A stretch of DNA of 64,000 nt, from assembly GCA_036245525.1 (NCBI GenBank), contig BTPG01000006.1:88968035-89032034 (forward strand), in the 5' to 3' direction. Below are positions 37,384 to 47,978 of the stretch, piece by piece. The stretch comes from Semisulcospira habei. Its lineage: Eukaryota > Mollusca > Gastropoda > Semisulcospiridae. Made by a program: the position numbers and the translations under genes. Each line of letters begins with the position of its first letter. Positions within the stretch are counted from its first letter, which is position 1. Under the pieces are notes generated by a model that saw only the letters and a program-made list of their open reading frames with translations, searched no databases and was not told where the DNA came from.

Positions 37384-38008
37384 AAAAAGCACCAAGGTAG
37401 GTCACATCTGAAAATCCATCATACAGTCAAGTACTTTGTTCAGATTTTCATACACAGATCTACACAAAACACACTGAAATCCTACTTCTAAGATTCTCAG
37501 GACGTATTGTTTTTAATTCCCATCAGCCGTTTTCTTAGGCATCGTAAAAATAAAAACGCTTTCCACCCCTAAGGCGAGTCATAGGTCTATCGCGTGTTCA
37601 ATGGTGCCACTTTGGATCTCACCCCATTGTGCATGCAACATGGTGCATTGCCCGTAAGAGTGACATGAATGAACCATTTGAAAAGTTAACACTGAATGCA
37701 GCCGTTTTAAAATTTGGGGGCAATAAATGAAAAAAATTCCTGCTACTCTCACGAGCGATGCACCCTGGTGTGTGCACAATGGGGTAAGATGGAAAAGTGG
37801 GACTAATAAACACAAGATAGACTGTTTCACTCGATTTAGGGTGGGAAACATTTTTTTACGATAGCAAAGAAAACTACTGATATGAATTGAAAACAATACA
37901 TCCCAAGAATCTACGAGCATGTTTTGCATAGTTTTGTGTAGGAGAATCTAATTAATGCAATGCGATTGGACCCTGGATTCTCAGATGTGACCTACCTCGG
38001 TGCTGCTT
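37384..38008. mobile_element. Giant foldback element, about 310-bp arms
   Basis: Almost the whole 625 bases form one imperfect palindrome. Outer ends are AAGCACCAAGGTAGGTCACA and TGTGACCTACCTCGGTGCT. Paired internal blocks include GCATCGTAAAAATAAAAACG with TTTTTTTACGATAGC, and ACCCCATTGTGCATGCAAC with GTGTGCACAATGGGGT. The flanking target duplication is not clear. Non-coding. Confidence 0.8.
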
Positions 38009-38238
38009 ACTATCATCAGTGTTAAGAAGTGACCAACTATGCAACAATCATCACATGCCTCTGATTCTAGTATTTTAAAGTATTTTTGGGTGATGGGTGA
38101 ACCCCTGAAAACCCAACCCAGATACGCCCCTGGTTCTAGACACTGCTGTCTTTGGACTGCTGATGGTCATTGCATTTTTCTTCCCTTAAGACTCTGTGCT
38201 TCAGTTCCATGTTTTTCTGCTCAACAAGAGTTACTAAA

Positions 38239-38451
38239 TTAACCCATTTAGCCCCAATACCCTACAGCAGTAGATGGATCGACCATAATAATTCAAGGGT
38301 AGTGCCAGATTGGCTTGGCACCTGAAGGCACCAAGCTATTCTGGCACCACCCTTGAACTAACATGCTTGATCTGTCTCTAGAATTGTAATACAGTCCTTC
38401 AGAGGGCAACTTGAAAATTTGAGGATTTCGGTCCTGGGGTAGAATGTGTTA
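38239..38451. mobile_element. PAL-A MITE, chimeric
   Basis: The left half is of the TTAACCCATTTAGCCCC type with GATTGGCTTGGCACC. The right half is of the CTATTCTGGCACCACCC type and ends CTGGGGTAGAATGTGTTA, so the two arms come from different subfamilies. Confidence 0.85.
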
Positions 38452-38774
38452 CGTGTGAACAGTAATTTCTTCGACTTCAGGTAAGTGAAAGTTACTTTTT
38501 CCAAATTATTTTCACTTGCAGGTGTTCCATGAAAGATCTAGTGGTCTGCCATGTTTATGTAAGACTTCTTAGACCCCGATGTTGTTTTCAAATGAGTATA
38601 ATTAACACCAGAACTGGGAAAATGTAACACTGAAAAAAATGACAGTTGTTCTTCACAAGAATTTTGCAATTTTTCTTCAGGTCACATTATAGACATAAAT
38701 GCTTCTGCGACACATTTAGTCCCGTGACAATAAATGTAACATCTACAGCGAAATATGATCTACAGTGTACCACA

Positions 38775-39030
38775 TTTCTATGCCGATTTGTGGTATCAGG
38801 CTGAGCGCAGTAAGGTAAAAAATCACAGACCAACACACATTTTTACCTAGTAGTATAACGTTTTCACTGTCACGAAAAGGTGTGGTCATCGCAGTGCTCT
38901 GCCAATCAAGGTAGATTCACAGTTTGATCTTCATAGTACATTTGAGTACTGGTCTGTGATTTTGGATATTAGGGCTCAGAGTCATAAGGTCCAAAATCAC
39001 AGTCCAGCATGCATTTGTGGCCATCCATGA
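38775..39030. repeat. AAAATCACAGACCA repeat family, inverted and direct copies
   Basis: AAAAAATCACAGACCAA (about 38816) is inverted as GGTCTGTGATTTTGG (about 38951). A direct copy (AAGGTCCAAAATCACAG) follows at about 38986. Related words lie at 20818, 55828 and 58689. It sits just downstream of the MIC13-like stop codon. Confidence 0.55.
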
Positions 39031-39051
39031 GTTTTCAGCATGGAAAGTAGG

Positions 39052-42000
39052 TTATTTGTCAGTGATTAGCTTTTTTGTCGTCTGAACTACTGCCTTTGTG
39101 TATTTGGGTGTTTCAGCAAGTCCCCCGAAAACGGACGTCACACCTGCAAAAAAAACATGATTGTGCTAAATGAATAAATAAATAATAAATGAATAATAAA
39201 AAAATAAAAAATAAACAAATGCAATTGTAATCAAACATTAAAAACTATGCAACAGTGCACAAACATGACAAACAAGAATGACAAAGCCCTTATGGCTCAC
39301 TTGTAAAACTGCTCCCCTGAGTCTGTTACTATAAGAATGCAATGCCTATGGCAAATGTCAACGTGTAGTGTCGCAGGCGACACTCCTTTCAACAGGTATT
39401 TTCCATGTGTATTATAAGACAGGGTGTCGAGAGCTCATAGGCAGACCTATTGACAAAAGAAATGCATGACCCAGATACACATTTATCTTTTATGTAATAA
39501 AAATTATTGTTTTATCCCTAAGTCACACGATCAATCTCTTTAGTGCAAACTGTACCACATGACCAAGCTACAAAAACCCTTGTAGCGACTATAGCAGACT
39601 TTTTGTAGCCCTCTTTCCGACGCGTCTTGGATGCTAGTTTTGTTCTATAAAAGATCATCAGACATTCTAAAGTACAAAGTTACATAGTGTTGTTCGAAAC
39701 AACAGGCACGCTACTGGAGACGGCAACGTCATGAAAGATATTAAATTATGTCATAAGTCTATTATGTATAAATATATATTCCTTCTGGAGCGATTCAGGT
39801 CGGAAGATTTCTTCTCGATTTCTTTTACAAAAATAGTGGAGGAATGAAAACAAATGTTATTGGTAGCAGGGGGTTGCTGCACGGATCCTTGTAGGCCTTC
39901 AGGAGGTCAAAGGAACATTGTACCCCGAAGGCCTAAGGTTTCTTTGACCTCCCTCAGGCCTACAAGGGTCCGTGTAGCAAACCCTTGTGACCAATAACTT
40001 ATAATGTTCATCTTACGACATACTGGCATGCTGATGTCATGTACTGTTCTAGGCATGACATTTTAAAGGCAGTACATTGTAGGATTTTGCCTGGTGTGCG
40101 TGTGTAAGGGGAGGGAGGGGGAGGAGAGCAAATGGTTGTATCAGATGACAAAAGGGAAGGGCACGATTAAACAATTTTCTTTTTTTCTGCACAAGCACAA
40201 CGTAATAAAGCAAACAAAAATCCATCTCAAAGCCAGTCTTATAATCATCAGACAGAAGAATCGTTGCCTTCTAGGTACATTTGACATGGTTGTTTCTCTG
40301 CACCTTCGATCTTTTTCATAATAATAAATAATAAAAGCTACAACACAAAAATTGAAATTTTTCACACATTTGCCAACCACTTGTGACCACTGACCTTTCT
40401 GAGGGGTCATACAAATTACCAAGTTTGGGTTTCATGTTGAAAAACATATTTGAGAAAAAGACAGTTTTTGTCAAAATAGGGCCTTTTTCTTTTTACCTAC
40501 GTACCCCCCACCTCACTGATCCTTGAACTTTGAAAGGGTCAACTAAATTAATAAACATAGAAAAGACTTATCATCAGCTACCTTTGTGCCAAATTGGATT
40601 GAAAAGTTTGCAAAAACTTTCCAAAAAGCTACAGTACAATTCTATCAAAATTAGAATTTTTCACACATTTGCTGACCACCTGTGACCCTTGACCTTCACT
40701 TGTGACCTTGAGAGAGTTGACCAAGACTGGTATGTTTAGAAAGGTTTTCCATACAGTATCTTTGGATAAGTTGTGTGTTGTGTGTTGGATAAGATCTGTG
40801 TTGTGAATAGTCTTTAAAAAATGTCAATTGGTGTTAAAGTTTTCCATAGACAAAAGCCTGACACCAGATGGCCCAGTACATAGACTCGCTTTTGCTATTG
40901 CACGCGAGTCAAAAATTGAAGGTAAAGAACAAATTTTGGGTTTTGTTGTTGTTTTAAGTTTGCAATAAGCAATCGAATTACAGCAATGACTGCAGATTAA
41001 GCAAAAGGGTTAATGATTTACCTTTGTTCCATGCAGAGAGGACACTGTCATTCACTTGTTTCGAAGAAGGAATCTGGACAACAGCAAAGAATGTGACCTA
41101 TAAGCAATTACAGTTCAGCTGCAGTGTAATACAGTACCCAGAAGCCATAAAATCACTCTGCCTTTTTTGAGTCTGCATTATTATGATGACTAACCCCTTC
41201 CCTGCTACTCTACAGACATTTTAGTTTCTCAAATGTTTGTTCACTCAATGTCCAAAAGCCACAATCATCCAAGAAACATGGATACAAATTGGTCTCACTC
41301 AGCAAGAGGCATAGATCCTCATGAGCCCTTGCAGTCATGCAGGCTCATGAAGATTTATGTCTCTTGCAGTTGGATCGTGTTCGCGTTTTCTTGGCAGTGA
41401 ATATTTCAAAACTGTTTCTTTTTTTTGTACATGTAGGGCTGCCCTTAGTTTTACCTTGGCTGCATATTCTGAAGCAGTGGGCGCAATGGTGGCCCGCACA
41501 TTTTCCAAGACCTTTGACCCCTGTGAAGTATCAGTGCTCCAAACCCCATATTCCACAGTGGCATACACTGACCCCGCTCCAATAGCAACTTTGGTCAAGT
41601 TTCTATGTAACAGAAACATCACACAATACATTTTCATTCACAGACTTTCGCCGAGCAAATAATGTAAAACATGACAATCACACTTTTCTTGCTGTATTTT
41701 AAATTGAAACACCAGTTCAGGTAGTTTTACACTATGACATGGAAAGAATGACAACAGTGAAACTACAGAGAGGCTTGCTACCAGGGGCCACACAGGAGCC
41801 ACATGGGTGAAAAAAACAACATGGCTTTTCCTATAGTCTAGACATGCTCTTTCTGTTTTTGTTAATAATGTATTAAAGTACATATACCAAGGGAAATTAC
41901 TCACAGTACTGAACAAACAGATCCCCTTCCCCGTCCTTAACCCTTATCACACGGAATACACCAGTATGTGAAATAAGTTTGACTAAAATAGTTCAAGGGT

Positions 42001-45000
42001 AGTGCCAGAATAGCTTGGTGCCCCTAGGCGCCAAGCTATTCTGGCACCACCCTTGAACTAAAGTCATTGGTCTATATCCTTATCTGTAAGTACTATTCTT
42101 GCATCATATGGCAGTGTTCAAATTTGAAGCTTTTAGCCTCAGTATGATCTGGGTTATCCCCTTCACTGCTGAAACAATGAACACCACACTCCTGCAAGAT
42201 ACATATCCTACCTATTCCAAAACAACACAAAAGTGATCGGACATAGGCAGCTTAGAGGCAATTGTAAAAGTACATTTGACCTACTGACACCTATATTAAC
42301 CCTTACCATTCGGAATACACCAGTGTGTGAAATAAATTTGACTAAAATAGTTCAAGGGTAGTGCCAGAATAGCTCGGTGCCAAGCTATTCTAACACTACC
42401 CTTGAACTAAAGCCGTTGGTCGAAATCCTTTTCTGTAAGAGTGTAAGTACTATAATGTAGCTTGCATATATAGCAGTATACAAATTTGAAGATTTAGCCT
42501 CAGTATATGGGTTAAACGGACATTTTAGCCCTGCGGTGGGACTATGTCAGATGCCTAGCTGCATCCCTGCCTACATGTATTTCGTTTGAGTGGCGTATAA
42601 AAACTATAAAACCAATTAAAAGCGTTTGATTTTTAAACAAACATTTCTTTTTGTCGTACACATACAGGTTCATACTATAGATCTACACATCCACAGGACT
42701 TTAACTAGTGTTAGCAACTGCACATAAATTCTTAATCAAGATAAATTCAAATGAACTGAGGTAACAAACACAAACTAACATTGTATTCAACAGAACACAT
42801 CAGAAGACATCAACAAGAACCAAAACAGAGAGCAACCTCAATTAACAATAAACTGTAGCAAAAGTACATATAAAATTAAAAGAACATAATATAGGCTGCT
42901 GCCATGCATCTATAGAATCAAATTCAACAAACTGCATAAACAAAGTTATAAAAATAATGCGCAACAACTAAATTTTTTCCAAATTATAAAGTGAAATTCT
43001 ACTTCTAGTTACAAGTTACACTTATACTTATATTTTTTCCTCGTTTGAGAAAAAATTTCTGGAGTGAAATGATAATTCTAGAAAGTATAATAATAAAAAA
43101 AATCATTATACTTTATAGTATTTATACATCCCTGATGGCAGGCATGTGTTGTTCTATTGTGAGCGATCAATGTGCTTGAGAGTTTAAAGCGAGGGGTTGC
43201 AAAGGTCTCACTGAAAGCGAGCGAATTTGGTGCTTGTAAATGTAAGCCAGCAAATGTTTAGCTAGCGAGCACTTTCAAAATGGTGTCTGTTTGGCAAGGA
43301 GTTCAATTTCTGCAAACGTACTTTCTTATTTTTCTCTTGTTTACAAGATCATTGGAGTAGGAGGGAAAGAAATGAAATAGACCATTCATATTCTCTGTTT
43401 AATCCAGCAACATTTTGCACTAAATGAAGTTGCTTCCCCCTCATGCATGCTCTAAAAAGAATAAAACAATGTACAAACGAAAGCGGAAGGAGAAAGGTGA
43501 ATCTCATCACTAATGAATTAACACTTACTTACGCCTGTCACCCCTACCCGGGTATAGGCCGTCGACGAGAGACCTCCAGCAACTCCTGTCCTGTGCTTCT
43601 TCTTCGATTCTACTCCAGGTGGTTCCCAGTCTCTTGATGTCTGCTTGGAGGTCTCGACGCCAGGAGTTTCTCGGCCTACCTCTTTTCCTCTTTCCCTGGG
43701 GGTTCCATGACAATGCCTGCCTAGTGATGCTGGAAGCTGGCTTTCTCAGACTGTGACCGATCCATCCCCATCTTCTTCGCCCAATTTCATTCTCTGCTGT
43801 TATCTGATCTGTTCTCTCCCAGAGTCTGACGTTGCTGATCTTCTCTGGCCAGTGGATTTTCAAAATTCTTCTAAGGCAACTGTTCATGAAGGTCTGTACT
43901 CTGTTGACTGTAGTTTTTGGGGAGAACTGCTTTTACATTGGAGTTGAAAATCCGGACTTTGGTGTTTTGTGACAGCTCTCTGGAACTCCACACTTTTTTC
44001 AACTGGAGAAAGGCTGCTCTGGCTTTACCGATTCGTGCTCTGACATCTGCATCAGTGCCGCCTTTTTTGTCTATGATGCTCCCGAGATAGGTGAAGGACT
44101 CCACCTCCTCCAACGGGGTGCCAGCAAGCAAGACTGGTTCTTCCCTGGTTGCGTTCAGCCTCATTGTCTTTGTTTTCTGTTTGTTAATGGTGAGGCCCAC
44201 TTGGGACGAGATGTCAGCAAGCCTCATGGTCTTGTCCTGCATTTGTTGATGAGTGTGGGACAGTAATGCCAAGTCGTCTGCAAAATCGAGGTCGTCAAGC
44301 TGTGTCCACAGTGTCCACTGTATTCCACTTCGTCTGTGCTCTGTGGTCATCTTCATGACCCAGTCTATGGCCAGTAGGAAGAGGAACGGAGACATCAGAC
44401 ACCCCTGCCTGACACCAGTTCTGACCTGGAGCTCCCTGGTGAACTGCCCTTCGTGGATCATGCGACATGTCATGCCATTGTAGCTGCTCTTGATCAGGCG
44501 GACGAGCTTTGTGGGTACACCGTAGTGTCGTAGGAGTTTCCACAGAGTCTCTCGGTCCACACTGTCAAATGCTTTCTCATAATCCACAAAGTTGACGTAC
44601 AGCGGGGAGCTCCACTCCAGAGACTGTTCCACGATGATGCGGAGAGTGGCGATCTGGTCTGTACATGATCGGTTCTTCCTGAATCCTGCTTGCTGGTCTC
44701 TCAGCTGGGGGTCAACGGAGCTCTTCATTCTCTCCAGGATGATCCTGTTGAAGACATTTCCTGGTACTGACAGCAAGGTGATTCCTCTGTAGTTGGAACA
44801 CTTGCTGAGGTCGCCTTTCTTGGGAAGCTTGATTAGATACCCCTCCTTCCAGTCAGCCGGCATCACCTCCTCTTCCCAGATCTTTCCAAACAGTGGGTAC
44901 AGCATCTCCACTGTTGTCTCTAGGTCTGCTTTCAGAGACTCCGCTGGGATGCCATCTGGGCCTGCTGCTTTGCCGTTCTTCAAAAATGCCACTGCTCTTC

Positions 45001-46701
45001 TGATCTCTTCCCGGCTTGGTCTGTCACAGCTGATGGGTAGGTCGGTCTCTGCCGGCTGGATGTCTGGGGGGTCGGGTGGGCTAGGTCTGTTCAGTAACTC
45101 TTCAAAATACTCGGCCCATCTGTCGAGTTGGTCTGCTCTGTCTGCAATAGGCTTGCCTTCTTTGTCTTTTACTGGTCTTTCTGTATGGCCATACTTGCCT
45201 GACAATCTTCTGGTAATGTCGTAGAGCTGTTTCATGTTGCCGCTGCCTGCTGCCTTTTCTGCCTCTGCTGCCAGGCTGTCTGTGTAGGCCCTCTTGTCTG
45301 CCCTGATACTCCTCTTCACCTCGCGGTTGGCTTCCCAGTATTCCCCCTGTGCCCTTACTTTGGCTGCTCTCGTGCGACTGTTGTTGACACTGCTTTCTTC
45401 TGCTTCCTCACTTCTATCTTCTTCAAGGTCTGTGCCGACAGCCAGTCCTTGTGATGGTGTTTCCTGAACCCTACAGTGTCTTTGCAGGTTGAGTTCAGAG
45501 CCTCTCTAACTGCCTTCCACTGCTGCTCTGTGGTGACTGCCTCCTCTTCATTTACTAGCTCCTGTAGCGCTTGAAACCGGTTGGACAGCACCAGTTTGAA
45601 CTCTTCTCTAACTCCAGTTTCTCTCAGGAGGCCTACATTATAGCGCTGTCTTCTTGTTGTCTCTGTGCGGCTTTTCTTTAGCTTGAGCTTCATTCTTAAG
45701 GTAAGCAGATGGTGGTCTGAGGCGACATCTGCTCCCCTCCTCACTCGAACATCTTGAAGGGATCTTCTAAATTAATGAATTACCAGCTGCTTAAAAAAAT
45801 AAATGCCGAGATATTTTTTAACAGCAGTTTAGAATGTGCTAAACTTCCTGTTTTATTTCGAGCGATCAATGTGCTCAAGAGCTTAAAGAAAGCGAGGGGT
45901 TGTAAAGGTCTCACTGAAAAAGCGCTTGATGTAATAAATTATCGGCCAATTTATTTTTAAATAGAGATCATCATATATCTCGTAACTCATACGCAGTCAC
46001 CATTTTGGAAAGTAGTAGGTTTGTAAGTATACAGCACGCGAGCGATGGTGCTTTTGTCCATTGTTTTCACTTGCAAGCACTTTGTCCAATACAACTCATG
46101 GCAGGTTCACTTGAATAAACGGCACAATTAACACTTCAACGGATGTGTATTAACAGTAACAATTATTATACCTCATCCATGGACGCATGTTGATATAGTC
46201 CACTAGCAATTGCTTGTTTAACTAGAGACCTAAACAGCACTCGTGATAAGGCTGCTGTTAAGTTTAGAGTTATGTGATTTTTACTTTTTTCAATATGTTG
46301 TCTCACAATTATTACTGGTTTCATTTAACATTTTGGTCCCGTCGGGACCAAAATCCGGTCACTGTTACCAGACTAACGTCCGGTGCAGCCAATACCCCTG
46401 GTAGAGAGAGAAAAAACAGACATCGATGATTTTAATACAATTTCATGGTATTTGTTTTAGGAGAAAGTTAAAATAATGCAACATACAACACGGCCGTTTG
46501 TGACAACAGACACGTGAAGGTCATTCCAATAGCGTAAAATCTCAGCAAACAAGTCCTTCTGCAAACACTAAAATGGACAAATGATGTTTGAATGCAAGAA
46601 AGAATCACAAGATAAAATGAAAATGACTTTAGATAAGATTTCAGAGGCAGAAAAGGTCTGCGTTTCGGTTTCATCACTCACTTCGCGATGCTGACCGCCA
46701 T
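39052..46701 (-). CDS. MIC13: MICOS complex subunit MIC13/QIL1-like, four exons
   Basis: Four minus-strand exons join in one frame to give 103 residues. Exon 1 is 46682-46701 (MAVSIA plus two bases, donor GTGAGT). Exon 2 is 41455-41602 (acceptor after TTCTGTTACATAG, donor GTAAAA). Exon 3 is 41022-41073 (acceptor TTGTCCAG, donor GTAAAT). Exon 4 is 39052-39143 (acceptor TTTTTTTTGCAG, stop TAA). Exon phases 2, 0 and 1 match at every joint. A short hydrophobic segment near residues 9-25 (LTKVAIGAGSVYATVEYGVW) and the C-terminal VLSAWNKGVTSVFGGLAE align by eye with the GGAVY and RDSWNAG regions of animal MIC13. That protein is a small inner-membrane subunit needed for crista junctions, as known for the family. 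Intron 1 (5,079 bp) holds RTE copy A and two PAL-A2 elements, and intron 2 holds a PAL-B element. Exon 1 is the least certain part, being only 20 coding bases. Confidence 0.82.
39856..39998. mobile_element. Foldback element in MIC13 intron 3
   Basis: Arms of about 60 bases: GTTATTGGTAGCAGGGGGTT and GCAAACCCTTGTGACCAATA at the outside, CCTTCAGGAGGTCAAAGGAA and TTTCTTTGACCTCCCTCAGG inside. Confidence 0.82.
40300..40920. repeat. Diverged duplicated block in MIC13 intron 3
   Basis: TTTTTCACACATTTGCCAACC (about 40358) with the following TGTGACC/TGACCTT words recurs at about 40658. It ends in CTATTGCACGCGAGTCAAAA. Probably an old dispersed repeat; class unknown. Confidence 0.45.
41191..41409. mobile_element. 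PAL-B MITE in MIC13 intron 2
   Basis: Left TAACCCCTTCCCTGC, right GGCAGTGAATATTTC. Core 41302-41367 with arms GCAAGAGGCATAGATCCTCA and GAAGATTTATGTCTCTTGC. It makes up over half of this 381-base intron. Confidence 0.85.
41937..42156. mobile_element. PAL-A2 MITE in MIC13 intron 1
   Basis: TTAACCCTTATCACACGG at the left, ATGATCTGGGTTA at the right. The core is TTCAAGGGTAGTGCCAGAAT with complement around GGTGCCCCTAGGCGCC. The termini differ from PAL-A. Confidence 0.88.
42296..42515. mobile_element. PAL-A2 MITE in MIC13 intron 1
   Basis: TTAACCCTTACCATTCGG and GTATATGGGTTAA. The core is shortened to CGGTGCCAAGC between the arms. It lies in the same orientation as, and about 140 bases from, the previous copy. 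Confidence 0.88.
42516..43520. other. Intron sequence with a repeat matched at 45850
   Basis: AT-rich to 43140. Bases 43157-43290 (GAGCGATCAATGTGCTTGAG, GCGAGGGGTTGCAAAGGTCT) are closely matched at 45857-46080 on the far side of RTE copy A. Confidence 0.5.
43521..45772 (-). mobile_element. RTE-like LINE copy A, 5'-truncated, with 10-bp target duplication
   Basis: The largest frame (minus, 43871-45319, 482 residues) holds reverse transcriptase: SKCSNYRGITLLSVP, NFVDYEKAFDSVD (motif A), RTGVRQGCLMSPFLF (motif B) and LDFADDLALLSH (motif C). The C-terminal piece ([30 protein letters not shown]) lies in another frame at 43525-43887, because about 40 bases are missing near 43918 compared with copy B. 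The 3' end carries a TTAC/GTAA repeat tail. TAATGAATTA at 43511-43520 recurs at 45773-45782, so this is a target duplication around a 5'-truncated insert. The endonuclease domain is absent. The RTE assignment rests on gene layout and is inferred. Confidence 0.88.
45783..46681. other. Intron sequence; repeat and small hairpin
   Basis: Contains the partner of the 43157-43290 repeat. At 46330-46354 the perfect hairpin ATTTTGGTCCC/GGGACCAAAAT stands; GTTTGGTCCTTGAAAGGACC at 51388 is similar. Confidence 0.5.
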
Positions 46702-46963
46702 CTTCGCCGAAAATCTGTGACAGTGACGAGAGTAACTTCCCTTGTACATATATATAACCTAGGTGGCTCAGTGAAAGCTTCACAACTCCAAACCAAATGA
46801 CTTTTGATTTTGCGTAGAATCATACGACAGCTAGCCCAGTATCGTCAGTCACTATGCAGACAGTGTATAGAGGCACATAGCATGAGCTGGATTCAATACA
46901 TTTTATGCAAACAGCATGTGAAATTCGAGTCATGACATTTATACTACTTATCTTTAACCCTTT

Positions 46964-47155
46964 TAGCCCCGGGACCCTGCAGCAGGAGCTGGATTGATCA
47001 TAATTCAAGGGTAGTGCCAGATGAGCTTGACGCCTGAAGGCGCCAAGCTCATCTGGCCCTACCCTTCAATTATCATGATCAATCCAGCTCCTACAACTGT
47101 TAGTCATTAGACACCACCCCCAAAATTTGAGAAATGGGATCTTGGGGCTAAAAGG
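46964..47155. mobile_element. PAL-A MITE, interrupted at its right end
   Basis: TTAACCCTTTTAGCCCCGGG at the left. Core arms GCCAGATGAGCTTGACGCC and GGCGCCAAGCTCATCTGGC. The right end GGGGCTAAAAGG is duplicated by the insertion at 47156-47539. Confidence 0.88.
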
Positions 47156-47539
47156 TTGATTGATTGTACATTGCTTAACGTCCCGACAGCAACAAGGCTT
47201 TCTCAGGACGTGCCTGCACCGCTCGTGAAAAAAAAAACCCAGAACATTGAATGTATGTCGCCAGCCGGTCCAATACGTTAAATAAACCTACGACACGGGG
47301 CCTAAATAAAGCCAAGACCACCTAGCAACATACATCCAACATCAAGAGCTACAGGCAGCGCAGACAGTAGGGAGAGTTTAAAAAAGGAAAATACAGGTGA
47401 ATGGACCAAGGGTAGACAGAAACACATGCCCCAGAATAGAAGGGAAAACCCATCCTGTGGCCGGGATGACCAGGGTGACCCTGGGAACTAAACAGTAGTC
47501 AACCCCACCCAAGTCCCCCAGGGCAGACCCGGGTGGGGT
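47156..47539 (-). mobile_element. SINE-like element with 14-bp target duplication
   Basis: TTGGGGCTAAAAGG at 47142-47155 recurs at 47540-47553. Read on the minus strand the insert ends GGGACGTTAAGCAATGTAC followed by an ATCA repeat, which resembles the GACGTTAA tail domain of the tRNA-derived SINE. A clear tRNA-like head was not recognised. A partial copy lies at 34236-34345. Confidence 0.75.
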
Positions 47540-47553
47540 TTGGGGCTAAAAGG

Positions 47554-47901
47554 ACATAATTAACCATTAAGTAGGTGCAAAATGTTACGCCTACAGTATT
47601 ACATGTAATTGAAAAAAACGATTGTTGGGTGGTGCTGCAGGGTGGTTACACATTTTCCCTGAGAAAGGCAATCCAAATTTCTCCTTGTAAAAAAATTCCA
47701 TAAAGTAAAAAGAGATGAGCAATTCTGCATGTTCCCGGTTTACCATACACTGCTCGGCAACAATATTTCATCACATTACATCATGTCGTCAGAGCCATGC
47801 ACAGTACTGTGAATGTCTAGATGCACTATGTCAAAATCACCCCCTTCAACTTCAGTGGTTCACAGACAGAAACTGATGTGTTTTTGTAACATTTAGTTTT
47901 G
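47554..47901. other. No gene recognised
   Basis: Ordinary sequence. Nothing identified. Confidence 0.45.
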
Positions 47902-47978
47902 AATTAATCCCTTGAATTGAACATGAAGTCACCGATACTATCCAGTCCATTTATCTCCTGCAACTGCAGTCATTAGAC
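47902..47978. mobile_element. PAL-A fragment, left part of an element split by RTE copy B
   Basis: CCCTTGAATTGAACATG through TTATCTCCTGCAACTGCAGT and CATTAGAC. The remainder (ACAGCACCTCCAAAATTTGG and onward) resumes at 51232-51290 after the LINE. Confidence 0.75.
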
